64,000 nt of DNA, from NCBI RefSeq assembly GCF_003947455.1, contig NZ_QHJH01000002.1, forward strand, positions 62,001-126,000. The letters run 5' to 3'. Positions within the stretch are counted from its first letter, which is position 1. Each line of letters begins with the position of its first letter. This DNA comes from Streptomyces sp. WAC 04229. Its GTDB lineage: Bacteria; Actinomycetota; Actinomycetes; Streptomycetales; Streptomycetaceae. Shown piece by piece: positions 50,349 through 58,593 of the stretch. The position numbers were made by a program, and so were the translations under genes. The notes beneath the pieces were generated by a model. That model did not search any database and was not told the DNA's origin. It worked only from the letters and a program-made list of their open reading frames with translations.

Positions 50349-51647
50349 ATGGGTCAGCAGGAGAAGGTGGCAACGAGCCTCGCGGGCGCCGTCGGCGAGG
50401 AGATCAGTGCCTCCCTCGCACCGGTCGACGCGGAGCTGGAGCGCCGCTACCCCGGAGACCCGGGCACCCGCCAGCCCGTCCACACCGTGTACGTCCCCGG
50501 TGACGTCTTCGCCGCCGACACCATCCGCTCCTGGGGCGACCAGGCGCTCGCCGCCCTCGACGAACACGCCCCGGACGCCGCCTCCTTCGCCGCCGTCCTC
50601 GGCCTCACCGACGACCTCGCCGAGCCGGTCCACACGCGCGTGCGCGCCAAGCTGGAGCGCGAGCCGATCGAAGACCTCCGGGTCGACTTCGAGGACGGCT
50701 ACGGCAACCGCACGGACGCCGAGGAGGACGAGGCCGCCGCCCGTGCCGCCCGTCTGATCGCCGAGGCGTACGAACAGGGCACGGCGGCCCCGTACATGGG
50801 CATCCGGATGAAGTGCATGGAGGCCCCGGTGCGGGCCCGCGGCATCCGCACCCTCGACATCTTCCTCAGCGGCCTGATGGAGGCCGGCGGCCTGCCCGAG
50901 GGACTCGTCCTCACGCTGCCGAAGGTGACCTACCCCGAGCAGGTCACCGCCATGGTGCGGCTCCTGGAGGCGTTCGAGAAGGCACGCGGCCTGACGCCGG
51001 GCCGGATCGGCTTCGAGATCCAGATCGAGACCAGCCAGTCCATCCTCGCCACCGACGGCACCGCCGCCGTCGCCCGCATGATCCAGGCCGCCGAGGGCCG
51101 CGCCACCGGACTGCACTACGGCACCTTCGACTACAGCGCCTGCCTCGGCGTCTCCGCCGCCCACCAGGCCAGCGACCACCCCGCCGCCGACCACGCCAAG
51201 GCGGTCATGCAGGTCGCCGCCGCGGGCACCGGCGTACGCGTGTCGGACGGTTCCACCAACGTCCTGCCGGTCGGCCCCACGGCCAAGGTGCACGACGCCT
51301 GGCGCCTGCACTACGGCCTCACCCGCCGCGCCCTCGCCCGCGCCTACTACCAGGGCTGGGACATGCACCCCGCCCACATCCCCACCCGGTACGCGGCCGT
51401 CTTCGCCTTCTACCGCGAGGGCTTCGAGCAGGCCGCCGCCCGCCTCGCCCGGTACGTGAACCGCGCGGGCGGCGACGTCATGGACGAGCCCGCCACCGCC
51501 AAGGCCCTCAGCGGCTACCTCCTGCGCGGCCTGGACTGCGGCGCCCTCGACATCGCAGAGGTCGCCCGCCTCACCGGCCTGACCCGCGCCGACCTGGAGG
51601 GCTTCTCCGCGCCCCGACGCGGCGACCTCACGGCATCGGCGCAGTAG
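50349..51647 (+). CDS. HpcH/HpaI-CitE superfamily aldolase/lyase-like protein (DUF6986 type)
   Basis: 432 residues. TIM-barrel features of the HpcH/HpaI superfamily: EDLRVDFEDGYGNRTDAEED, GLVLTLPKVTYPEQVTAMVR, IGFEIQIETSQSILATDGTA and GLHYGTFDYSACLGVS. An Asp/Glu metal site seems intact. The reaction is not known; C-C lyase or malate synthase-like chemistry is typical. ATG 50349 has AGGAGG 7 nt upstream. It overlaps the convergent gene by 20 nt. Confidence 0.83.
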   Translation: MGQQEKVATSLAGAVGEEISASLAPVDAELERRYPGDPGTRQPVHTVYVPGDVFAADTIRSWGDQALAALDEHAPDAASFAAVLGLTDDLAEPVHTRVRAKLEREPIEDLRVDFEDGYGNRTDAEEDEAAARAARLIAEAYEQGTAAPYMGIRMKCMEAPVRARGIRTLDIFLSGLMEAGGLPEGLVLTLPKVTYPEQVTAMVRLLEAFEKARGLTPGRIGFEIQIETSQSILATDGTAAVARMIQAAEGRATGLHYGTFDYSACLGVSAAHQASDHPAADHAKAVMQVAAAGTGVRVSDGSTNVLPVGPTAKVHDAWRLHYGLTRRALARAYYQGWDMHPAHIPTRYAAVFAFYREGFEQAAARLARYVNRAGGDVMDEPATAKALSGYLLRGLDCGALDIAEVARLTGLTRADLEGFSAPRRGDLTASAQ

Positions 51648-52512
51648 GCGGCGGCCGGGTCCCGCCGCGAGGGTCCTCGGGCCGGCCGGGGCGCACGTAC
51701 TTCTCCAGGCCCGACGCCGTCACACGTCGTTCCTCGGCGAACAGCCGCGTGCCCCGGTCGCACAGGGAGCGGTCGGCCCGGGCGCGGGCGCAGAACTCCT
51801 CGGGTGTCGTGCCGAAGAGGGCGCGCAACCGGGCGGATCCGCGCAGCAGGTCGGTGATCAGGGGCCGTTGTTCGCCCGGATGCCGCCGTGGCGTGCCGGT
51901 GCCGTCGTGCAGGACGCCGTGGCGGTTGACGTAGACGTACGCGCCGCGCAGCACCGTGCCGTCCGGCGGCTCGACGCGCACCTCGGGCGCGGGGAGCCAG
52001 GCCCGGTCGAAGTTGCCGTGGGCCATGGGCACGCCCTCGCTCGCGTCGATCACGGCGAGCTGCTCGGGGTCCAGCCACAGGACGAACAGCTCCCGCACGA
52101 CCCCCGGGGCGCCCACCGGCGAGGCGGAGACGTAGCCCATGCGGCTCACGTGGGCGGAGACCCCGATGTCCAGGCCGGTGACCCGGGTCCTGACCATCGG
52201 GACCGGCGAGTCGATGCCGAACTCGGCCATCTTGTGGCGCAGCTGGCCCGGGCTCGCGTTGGAACCGATCGCCAGGACCGGGACCCGGTCGCCCCCGTCC
52301 TCGGGGACCGGCCGGTCCAGCGGCAGCAGCCGGTCGCCGTCGAGCAGTCCCGACTCCCGGGGCCACGCCCCCGGGTACAGCAGCGGCTCCTCGCGGGGCA
52401 CCCCGGCCAGCCCGAGCGCCTCCAGCGTCCGGTCGTCGCCGTCGGCCCGTACGGCCGCGCGGGTGCCCTCGGGAGGCCGCGGCGCGGGGCCTTCGCCCGG
52501 TGGCTTCGGCAC
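51628..52512 (-). CDS. hypothetical protein with a gamma-glutamylcyclotransferase-like motif
   Basis: 294 residues. VPVLAIGSNASPGQLRHKMA resembles the YGSN-type glycine loop of GGCT-fold enzymes; LWLDPEQLAVIDASEGVPMA and LRGAYVYVNRHGVLHDG would be later strands. No signal peptide; proline-rich ends. Function is unproven and the family assignment tentative. It lies 7 bp downstream of the LacI gene on the same strand. Confidence 0.75.
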   Translation of the reverse strand: MPKPPGEGPAPRPPEGTRAAVRADGDDRTLEALGLAGVPREEPLLYPGAWPRESGLLDGDRLLPLDRPVPEDGGDRVPVLAIGSNASPGQLRHKMAEFGIDSPVPMVRTRVTGLDIGVSAHVSRMGYVSASPVGAPGVVRELFVLWLDPEQLAVIDASEGVPMAHGNFDRAWLPAPEVRVEPPDGTVLRGAYVYVNRHGVLHDGTGTPRRHPGEQRPLITDLLRGSARLRALFGTTPEEFCARARADRSLCDRGTRLFAEERRVTASGLEKYVRPGRPEDPRGGTRPPPTAPMP

Positions 52513-52519
52513 GCCCGCC

Positions 52520-53641
52520 TCAGCCCGCCGGCGGCAGCTCGCCGGAGCCGCGGGTGACGAGCCTGGTCGGCAGCTCGATGCGGTCCGGCGCGAGGAGGGT
52601 GCCGTCCAGCTGCCGGAACAGGCGTTCGGCGGCGGTGCGGCCGAGGGCGGCCGCGTCCTGCGCGACCACGGTGACGCCCGGCTGGAGCAGGTCGGCCAGC
52701 TCGATGTCGTCGAAGCCGACGAGGGCGACGCCCGGGGTGTGCTCGGCCAGGACGCGGATGACGGTGACGGTCACCCGGTTGTTGCCGGTGAAGATCGCGG
52801 TGACCGGCTCCGGGTCCGCGAGCATGTCCTCGGCCGCCCTGCGCACCCGCTCGGGGTCGGTGACGCCCAGGGACATCCAGGCGTCCTTCACCCGGATGCC
52901 CGCGTCCTCCATGGCGGCCCGGTAGCCGCGCAGCCGCTCGGCGGCCGTGTGGATGCGGGGCATGTCGCCGATGAAGCCGATCCTGCGGTGCCCGTGCGCG
53001 ATGAGGTGGGCCACGCCGTCCCGGGCGCCGCCGAAGTTGTCGGACACCACCACGTCCGCGTCGATCTGCCCCGCCGGGCGGTCCACGAACACCGTCGCGA
53101 CGCCCGCCTTCAGCTCGGGCTCCAGGTACCGGTGGTCGTCCCCGGCCGGAATGACCACGAGGCCGTCGACGCGCCGCGCGCACAGCGCCAGCACCAGCTC
53201 CTGCTCACGGTCCGGGTCCTCCGCGCTGGACCCGTTGATCAGCAGCGCGCCGTGCGCCCGGGCCACCTCCTCCACGGCGCGGCTGAGCGGCCCGTAGAAG
53301 GGGTCGGCCAGATCCTCCAGAACGAGGCCGATGCTCGCGGTCCGTCCCTTGCGGAGCACCCGCGCGCTGTCGTTGCGGCGGAAGCCGAGGGCGTCGATGG
53401 CCTCCTGGACGCGGCGCTCGGTCTCCGGGGTGACGCCGGGCTCCCCGTTGACCACCCGGGAGACGGTCTTCAGGCCGACCCCGGCCCGGGCGGCGACGTC
53501 CTTCATGGTCGGGCGATTGCCGTAGCGGTTCCCGGGGAGGCGGTCTGCGCGGCGGGTCGTGTCGGGCACGATGCGGTGTCCTGTCCTGTCGTCCACGGGA
53601 GTGCGTCGGCTCCTGTCGTCCACGGGGGATGTGTCGGTCAT
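52520..53641 (-). CDS. LacI-family transcriptional regulator
   Basis: About 373 residues. HTH TMKDVAARAGVGLKTVSRVV near residue 46, hinge HALR-like segment DSARVLRKGRTASIGLVLED, then a sugar-binding domain (ADPFYGPLSRAVEEVARAHG; IDADVVVSDNFGGARDGVAH). The N terminus before the HTH is an unusual 45-residue basic extension containing a duplicated VDDR block, and the true start is uncertain. Divergent from a ROK kinase with a 12-bp palindrome between. Confidence 0.86.
   Translation of the reverse strand: MTDTSPVDDRSRRTPVDDRTGHRIVPDTTRRADRLPGNRYGNRPTMKDVAARAGVGLKTVSRVVNGEPGVTPETERRVQEAIDALGFRRNDSARVLRKGRTASIGLVLEDLADPFYGPLSRAVEEVARAHGALLINGSSAEDPDREQELVLALCARRVDGLVVIPAGDDHRYLEPELKAGVATVFVDRPAGQIDADVVVSDNFGGARDGVAHLIAHGHRRIGFIGDMPRIHTAAERLRGYRAAMEDAGIRVKDAWMSLGVTDPERVRRAAEDMLADPEPVTAIFTGNNRVTVTVIRVLAEHTPGVALVGFDDIELADLLQPGVTVVAQDAAALGRTAAERLFRQLDGTLLAPDRIELPTRLVTRGSGELPPAG
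53584..53626. repeat. 16-bp direct repeat near the LacI start
   Basis: TCCTGTCGTCCACGGG at 53584-53599 and 53611-53626, 27 bp apart start to start, so in frame with the LacI N terminus (two VDDR-containing blocks). Confidence 0.8.
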
Positions 53642-53679
53642 GCGTTTGTATGAGGATGTGGCGTCGAGCATAGAGCCTG

Positions 53680-53691
53680 GACAACGTTGTC
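53680..53691. promoter_or_regulatory. LacI-type operator between lacI-like and ROK kinase genes
   Basis: GACAACGTTGTC is a perfect 12-bp palindrome with the central CG typical of LacI sites, 38 bp before the regulator's assumed start and 134 bp before the kinase ATG. Confidence 0.75.
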
Positions 53692-53769
53692 AGATGCGGG
53701 AGACACTGTCCATCGCACTCTCCGGTCCTCGTCCCCACCTGGGACCGGTCCACGGTGCGCACTTGTGTT

Positions 53770-53799
53770 CACCTTTTTTCGTTTTCTTTTTTCGTTTTC
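53770..53799 (+). other. T-rich tract in the ROK kinase leader
   Basis: About 30 bp, mainly T with C and a few G, in the form TTTTTTC-GTTTTC-TTTTTTC-GTTTTC, within a 70%+ GC region. It would form a U-rich untranslated leader. Confidence 0.75.
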
Positions 53800-53824
53800 G
53801 GTCCGACGGGGAGATCCGACTCTG

Positions 53825-54778
53825 ATGCACACCGACCTCGTGGCAGCGCTGGACATCGGCGGCACCAAGATCGCCGGTGCGCTGGTGGACGGCGACGGCC
53901 GCATCCACGCGCGCGCCCAGCGTGCGACGCCTGCCCGGGAGGACGGCGACACCGTGATGGGGGCCGTCGAGGCCGTGCTCGCGGAGCTGACGGCGACGGC
54001 GCTGTGGGGGCGGGTCACGGCCGTCGGGATCGGCAGCGCGGGCCCGGTGGACGCCTCCGCCGGTACCGTCAGTCCGGTGAATGTGCCCGGCTGGCGCGAC
54101 TACCCCCTGGTCCGACGGGTCCGGGACGCCGTCGGCGACCTGCCCGTCGAGCTGATCGGCGACGGGGTGGCCATCACGGCGGCCGAACACTGGCAGGGCG
54201 CCGCGCGCGGGCACGACAACGCGCTGTGCATGGTGGTCTCGACGGGTGTCGGCGGCGGACTGGTGCTGGGCGGCCGGCTGCACCCCGGCCCGACGGGCAA
54301 CTCCGGCCACATCGGTCACATCAGCGTGGACCTGGACGGGGATCCCTGCCCGTGCGGCGCCCGCGGCTGCGTCGAGCGCATAGCGAGCGGCCCCAACATC
54401 GCCCGGCGCGCCCTGGACGGCGGCTGGCGGCCCGGCCCGGACGGTGACACCTCCGCCGCCGCGGTCGCCGCCGCCGCCCGCCTGGGCGACCCCGTCGCGG
54501 TCGCCTCCTTCGAGCGCGCCGCGCAGGCACTGGCCGCCGGTATCGCCGCCACCGCGACCCTGGTCGAGATCGACATCGCCGTGGTGGGCGGCGGCGTGGG
54601 CAAGGCGGGCGACGTGCTCTTCACCCCCCTGCGCAAGGCCCTTACCGACTACGCGACCCTCTCCTTCGTCCAGCGCCTGGTGGTCGTGCCCGCCCAGATG
54701 GGCACGGACGCGGGCCTCGTGGGGGCGGCGTCGGCGGCGCTGACCAGGGCGACCGGGGTGACGGCGGCGCACGTCTGA
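53825..54778 (+). CDS. ROK-family sugar kinase (glucokinase-like)
   Basis: 317 residues. ATP motif VAALDIGGTKIAGALVDGDG; GGLVLGGRLHPGPTGNSGHI contains the ROK signature and its HGH-like sugar site; zinc motif CPCGARGCVE (CxCGxxGCxE) is complete. ATG 53825 follows GGGGAGA. Divergent LacI, T-rich leader and 12-bp operator suggest carbohydrate-controlled expression; the sugar is unknown. Confidence 0.92.
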   Translation: MHTDLVAALDIGGTKIAGALVDGDGRIHARAQRATPAREDGDTVMGAVEAVLAELTATALWGRVTAVGIGSAGPVDASAGTVSPVNVPGWRDYPLVRRVRDAVGDLPVELIGDGVAITAAEHWQGAARGHDNALCMVVSTGVGGGLVLGGRLHPGPTGNSGHIGHISVDLDGDPCPCGARGCVERIASGPNIARRALDGGWRPGPDGDTSAAAVAAAARLGDPVAVASFERAAQALAAGIAATATLVEIDIAVVGGGVGKAGDVLFTPLRKALTDYATLSFVQRLVVVPAQMGTDAGLVGAASAALTRATGVTAAHV

Positions 54779-54790
54779 GCCGCCGCCGCA

Positions 54791-54813
54791 CCGGGGCGGC
54801 CGCGTGGCCCCGG
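54791..54813. terminator. terminator of the ROK kinase gene
   Basis: CCGGGGC (54791-54797) pairs with GCCCCGG (54807-54813) across a 9-nt loop, 12 bp after the stop. Confidence 0.6.
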
Positions 54814-54928
54814 GCGGGCGGTGGAGTGGTGGCCGGTCGCCCCTGGCCGACGACGGGAGGGGCGGGCCGGGCCGACGCTTCCCGGGGCGTACCCGTGACC
54901 GTGGCGTCGCCCCGTAGTTGAACGGGGC

Positions 54929-55123
54929 ATGAAGAAGCGCAGCATGCTCGCCCTCGCGTCCCTCGCCACCGGCTTCGTCGTCGCGGCCGTCACCCCGTCC
55001 CACTCCGAATCGAGCGATCTCCCGCTCGGCCTCGGCGCGGAGGACGCCGTCAGCACCGCCCAGGACACGGTGGCCACCGAGAGCCTGACCCTGACCGACG
55101 ACGCCCTGGGACAGCTGGGCTGA
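54929..55123 (+). CDS. small secreted acidic protein
   Basis: 64 residues. Clear signal peptide ([20 protein letters not shown]), cleavage near SHS-ES, leaving a mature peptide of about 38 residues that is acidic, Ser/Thr/Leu-rich and lacks Cys. No known family. Own terminator follows; the ATG is preceded by GGGG of a small CCCCG/CGGGG hairpin. The frame has strong GC3 in the mature part, supporting coding. Confidence 0.72.
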   Translation: MKKRSMLALASLATGFVVAAVTPSHSESSDLPLGLGAEDAVSTAQDTVATESLTLTDDALGQLG

Positions 55124-55147
55124 CGCCCGCCGCGCCATCGGTGCAAA

Positions 55148-55185
55148 CGGCGCCGGCGCCCCTCTCCCCGGGGGCTCCGGCGCCG
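55148..55185. terminator. terminator of the small secreted protein gene
   Basis: CGGCGCCGG (55148-55156) with CCGGCGCCG (55177-55185), and inner GCCCC (55158-55162) with GGGGC (55171-55175), one mismatch, loop of 8 nt. Confidence 0.72.
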
Positions 55186-55269
55186 CTGTCGTACGTCCTC
55201 AACTGGGCCTGGTTTCCGTGGCAGGGTGGAGCGGGCAAGCCACAGGGGGCCAACAGAAGAGGGGGACCT

Positions 55270-56334
55270 GTGACCGTCGTCTGGATCAACGGCGCGTTCG
55301 GTGCGGGGAAGACCACCACCGCACGGGAACTGATCGAACTGATCCCGAACAGCACGCTCTTCGACCCCGAGATCATCGGCGGGGCACTCGCACACCTGCT
55401 GCCGCCCAAACGCCTGGCCGAGGTGGGCGACTTCCAGGACCTGCCGATCTGGCGCCGCCTGGTGATCGACACGGCGGCCGCGATGCTCGCCGAGCTCGGC
55501 GGGACCCTCGTGGTGCCGATGACCCTGCTCCGCCAGGAGTACCGGGACGAGATCTTCGGCGGTCTCGCCGCCCGCCGGATCGAGGTCAGACACGTCCTGC
55601 TGGCCCCGGCCGAAACGATCCTGCGGGAGCGGATAGCGCGCCGCGGGACACCGGAGGGCCTGCCCGACGGCGAGATACGCGTGCGGCAGTGGTCGTACGA
55701 CAACATCGAGCCCTACCGGTCCGCCCTCGCCTCCTGGCTCACGGCCGACGCCCACCCGGTCGACACCGGCGCCCTCACCCCGTACGAGGCCGCCGCCCGG
55801 GTCGCCGAGGCCGTCGGCACCGGCGCCGCCCCGGCCTGCGAGATCGTGCAGACCCCGGAGCCCACGGGCGAGACCGTCGCCGCCGGTGTCCTGCTCTTCG
55901 ACGAGCGGGACCGCGTGCTGCTGGTCGACCCCACCTACAAGCCGGGCTGGGAGTTCCCCGGCGGTGTCGTCGAACCCGGCGAGGCGCCCGCCCGCGCGGG
56001 CATCCGCGAGGTCCACGAGGAGACCGGCATCCGCCTCGCCGACGTCCCCGCCCTGCTGGTCGTCGACTGGGAACGGCCCGCACCCCCCGCCCACGGAGGG
56101 CTGCGGCTCCTCTTCGACGGCGGACGGCTCGGCTCCGCCGACGCCGGCCGGGTGCTGCTCCCCGGCCAGGAACTGCGCGACTGGCGCTTCGTCACCGAGG
56201 ACGAGGCGGCCGGCCTGCTGCCCCCGGTCCGCTACGAGCGGCTGCGCTGGGCCCTGCGGGCCCGGGAACGCGGAGCCGCCCTCTACCTGGAGGCGGGCAT
56301 CCCCGTCGGCCGGCGTCAGCAGGCCGCCCCGTAG
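55270..56334 (+). CDS. fusion of TmrB-like P-loop kinase and NUDIX hydrolase
   Basis: 354 residues. The N-terminal domain (1-185) resembles TmrB-type AAA/kinase proteins: [20 protein letters not shown] (Walker A at about 8-16), [10 protein letters not shown] and [13 protein letters not shown]. The C-terminal domain (about 200-350) is a NUDIX fold whose box (232-254) has the glycine, central Glu, REVHEE and TGI positions complete. TmrB proteins confer tunicamycin resistance by an unclear mechanism; NUDIX enzymes hydrolyse nucleoside diphosphate derivatives. GTG 55270 follows GAGGGGGACC. Confidence 0.88.
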   Translation: MTVVWINGAFGAGKTTTARELIELIPNSTLFDPEIIGGALAHLLPPKRLAEVGDFQDLPIWRRLVIDTAAAMLAELGGTLVVPMTLLRQEYRDEIFGGLAARRIEVRHVLLAPAETILRERIARRGTPEGLPDGEIRVRQWSYDNIEPYRSALASWLTADAHPVDTGALTPYEAAARVAEAVGTGAAPACEIVQTPEPTGETVAAGVLLFDERDRVLLVDPTYKPGWEFPGGVVEPGEAPARAGIREVHEETGIRLADVPALLVVDWERPAPPAHGGLRLLFDGGRLGSADAGRVLLPGQELRDWRFVTEDEAAGLLPPVRYERLRWALRARERGAALYLEAGIPVGRRQQAAP

Positions 56335-57020
56335 CTCCGTGCCGACTCCCGCAGTGTCCGACCCGCCCGGACGGTCACCGGATCCCCGTGACCGAAACAG
56401 ACCAGCTCCGAGTCGAGCGCCGCCAGACGCCCGAAGGAGGCGACGGCCCGGGCCCGGTCGGTGTTGAACACGCCGAGGATCACCCCGCCGTCGTCCGGCG
56501 ACGCGGCAACGGCGTCCCCCGTGAACAGCACACCGTGCCGAGGGAGGTGCAGCCCGATGCTTCCGTCCGTGTGGCCGGGCGCGTGCACCACCCGCGCCCC
56601 GCCGCCGAAGTCCAGAACGTCGCCGTCGGACACCTCGGTCACCCGCGTCGGCCGGTCGAACCCGCCCCGGGGGAGCAGCCGCAGCGCCTTCTCGTGCAGC
56701 GGACGCTCCCAGTCCTCGAAGACGGGCGGTGGACCCGGCACCTCACCGCGCACGACGGGCGCCTCCAGGGTGTGTGCCACCACCTGGGCCCCGGTGCGCG
56801 CGGCGACCTCCTGCGCCCCGCCCACGTGGTCCTCGTGGAAGTGGGTGAGGACGACACGCCGTACCCGCCCGAAGGAGCCGGCCCACGCGACGATGCCCGC
56901 ACCGGCCCCGGCCGGCCCCGCGTCGACCAGCGTCAGGTCGTCGCCGTCGCGCCAGAGGTAGGCCTGGCCGACCGGGAAGCGCAGCAGGCGCAGACGCGGC
57001 AGGAGCTCGATGACGTCCAT
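56316..57020 (-). CDS. MBL-fold metallo-hydrolase
   Basis: 234 residues. Metal-binding [12 protein letters not shown] (His60, His62, Asp64, His65), then [15 protein letters not shown] and LFTGDAVA; the final His is in FGHGDPV. Similar to glyoxalase II-like or N-acyl-homoserine-lactone-type hydrolases; substrate unknown. Overlaps the convergent kinase-NUDIX gene by 19 nt. Confidence 0.92.
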   Translation of the reverse strand: MDVIELLPRLRLLRFPVGQAYLWRDGDDLTLVDAGPAGAGAGIVAWAGSFGRVRRVVLTHFHEDHVGGAQEVAARTGAQVVAHTLEAPVVRGEVPGPPPVFEDWERPLHEKALRLLPRGGFDRPTRVTEVSDGDVLDFGGGARVVHAPGHTDGSIGLHLPRHGVLFTGDAVAASPDDGGVILGVFNTDRARAVASFGRLAALDSELVCFGHGDPVTVRAGRTLRESARSYGAAC

Positions 57021-57093
57021 GGGACGACCGTAGGCAGGGCCCCGCGCGGTGGCGAGGCCCCTCTGCCGACGGCAGAACCCGAACCGCCCCGGC

Positions 57094-58449
57094 TCAGCTC
57101 GCCGCGTAGTTGCGCAGGAACAGCGCCTCGGCGACCGACAGCCGCTCCAGCTCCTGCGGCGACACGCTCTCGTTCACCGCGTGGATCTGCGCCTCCGGCT
57201 CGCTCAGGCCGATCAGCAGGATCTCGGCCTCCGGGTACAGCGCCGCCAGGGTGTTGCACAGCGGGATGGAGCCGCCCTGACCGGCGTACTGCATCTCCTC
57301 GCCCGGGTACGCCACCGCCATCGCGTCCGCCATGGCCTGGTACGCCGGGCTGGAGGTGTCGGCGCGGAACGCCTGGCCCTGGCCGATCTGTTCGACGGCG
57401 ACCCGGGCGCCCCACGGCGTGCGCGCCTCCAGGTGTGCCTGGAGCAGCTTGGTGGCCTCGGCGGCGTCCACGCCCGGCGGCACCCTGAGGCTCACCAGCG
57501 CCCGGGCGCCGGCCTGCACCGACGGGGTGGCGCCGACGACCGGCGGGCAGTCGATGCCGAGCACGGTGACGGCCGGCCGGGCCCAGATCCGGTCCGCGAC
57601 CGAACCGGAGCCGATCAGCTCCACGCCCTCCAGCACCCGGGCGTCCCGGCGGAACTGCTCCTCGTCGTAGGCCAGGCCCTCCCACGCGCTGTCCGCCGCC
57701 AGCCCGTCGACGGTCGTGGAGCCGTCCTCGGCGCGCAGCGAGTCCAGTACGCGGATCAGGGCGGCCAGTGCGTCGGGCGCCGCACCGCCGAACTGGCCGG
57801 AGTGCAGGTTGCCTTCCAGGGTGTCCACGCGCACGCGCACCAGGGTCATGCCGCGCAGCGTCGAGGTGACCGTCGGCAGGCCGACCCGGAAGTTGCCCGC
57901 GTCGCCGATGACGATGGTGTCCGCGGCCAGCAGCTCCGGGTGCGCCTCCGCGTACCGCTCCAGACCGCCCGTGCCCTGCTCCTCCGAACCCTCGGCGATC
58001 ACCTTCACGTGCACAGGCACGCCGCCGTTCGCCTTGAGCGCGCGCAGCGCCAGCAGGTGCATCAGCACACCGCCCTTGCAGTCGGCCGCGCCGCGCCCGT
58101 ACCAGCGGCCGTTCCGCTCGGTCAGCTCGAACGGCGGCGTGACCCAGCCGGCCTCGTCCAGCGGCGGCTGCACGTCGTAGTGCGCGTAGAGCAGCACCGT
58201 CTTCGCGCCCTCGGGGCCGGGCAGGTACCCGTACACCGACTGCGTGCCGTCCGGTGTGTCGAGCAGGTCCACGTCCTGGAACCCCTCGGCGCGCAGGGCC
58301 GACGCTATCCAGTTGGCGGCGCCGACGCTCTCGCTGCGCGGGAACTGGTCGAAGTCCGCCACCGATTTGAAGGCCACCAGCTCGGCGAGTTCCTCCTTCG
58401 CGCGGGGCAGCAGCGAGGAGACGGTCTCGGCGACCGGATTCGACGACAT
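57094..58449 (-). CDS. M20-family dipeptidase
   Basis: 451 residues. Metal ligands appear in LLYAHYDVQPPLDEAGW, GRGAADCKGGVLMHLLALRA and EGSEEQGTGGLERYAEAHPE. A dimerisation lid (GNLHSGQFGGAAPDALAALI) and GQGGSIPLCNTLAALYPEAE follow. Cytoplasmic dipeptide cleavage using two zinc ions. ATG 58449 has AAGGAG upstream. Confidence 0.93.
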   Translation of the reverse strand: MSSNPVAETVSSLLPRAKEELAELVAFKSVADFDQFPRSESVGAANWIASALRAEGFQDVDLLDTPDGTQSVYGYLPGPEGAKTVLLYAHYDVQPPLDEAGWVTPPFELTERNGRWYGRGAADCKGGVLMHLLALRALKANGGVPVHVKVIAEGSEEQGTGGLERYAEAHPELLAADTIVIGDAGNFRVGLPTVTSTLRGMTLVRVRVDTLEGNLHSGQFGGAAPDALAALIRVLDSLRAEDGSTTVDGLAADSAWEGLAYDEEQFRRDARVLEGVELIGSGSVADRIWARPAVTVLGIDCPPVVGATPSVQAGARALVSLRVPPGVDAAEATKLLQAHLEARTPWGARVAVEQIGQGQAFRADTSSPAYQAMADAMAVAYPGEEMQYAGQGGSIPLCNTLAALYPEAEILLIGLSEPEAQIHAVNESVSPQELERLSVAEALFLRNYAAS

Positions 58450-58593
58450 GGGCACGCTCCTTGTGGGTGCGACGTTGTACCAAGGAGTACTTGGATTGAC
58501 GGGCCGATCCTCCCACAGTGGCCTGCGGCGATGGCCGCCGTAGGATGCGGGGGTCAGGTGCGGCATGCGGTTTGATCGGAGCAGTAGACCATC

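Noticed and set aside
53687..53824. N-terminal extension of the ROK kinase through the T-rich tract (phenylalanine-rich)
   Set aside because: ROK proteins begin close to the DIGGTK motif, and ATG 53825 has a GGGGAGA site; the Phe-rich translation is a by-product of the T tract.
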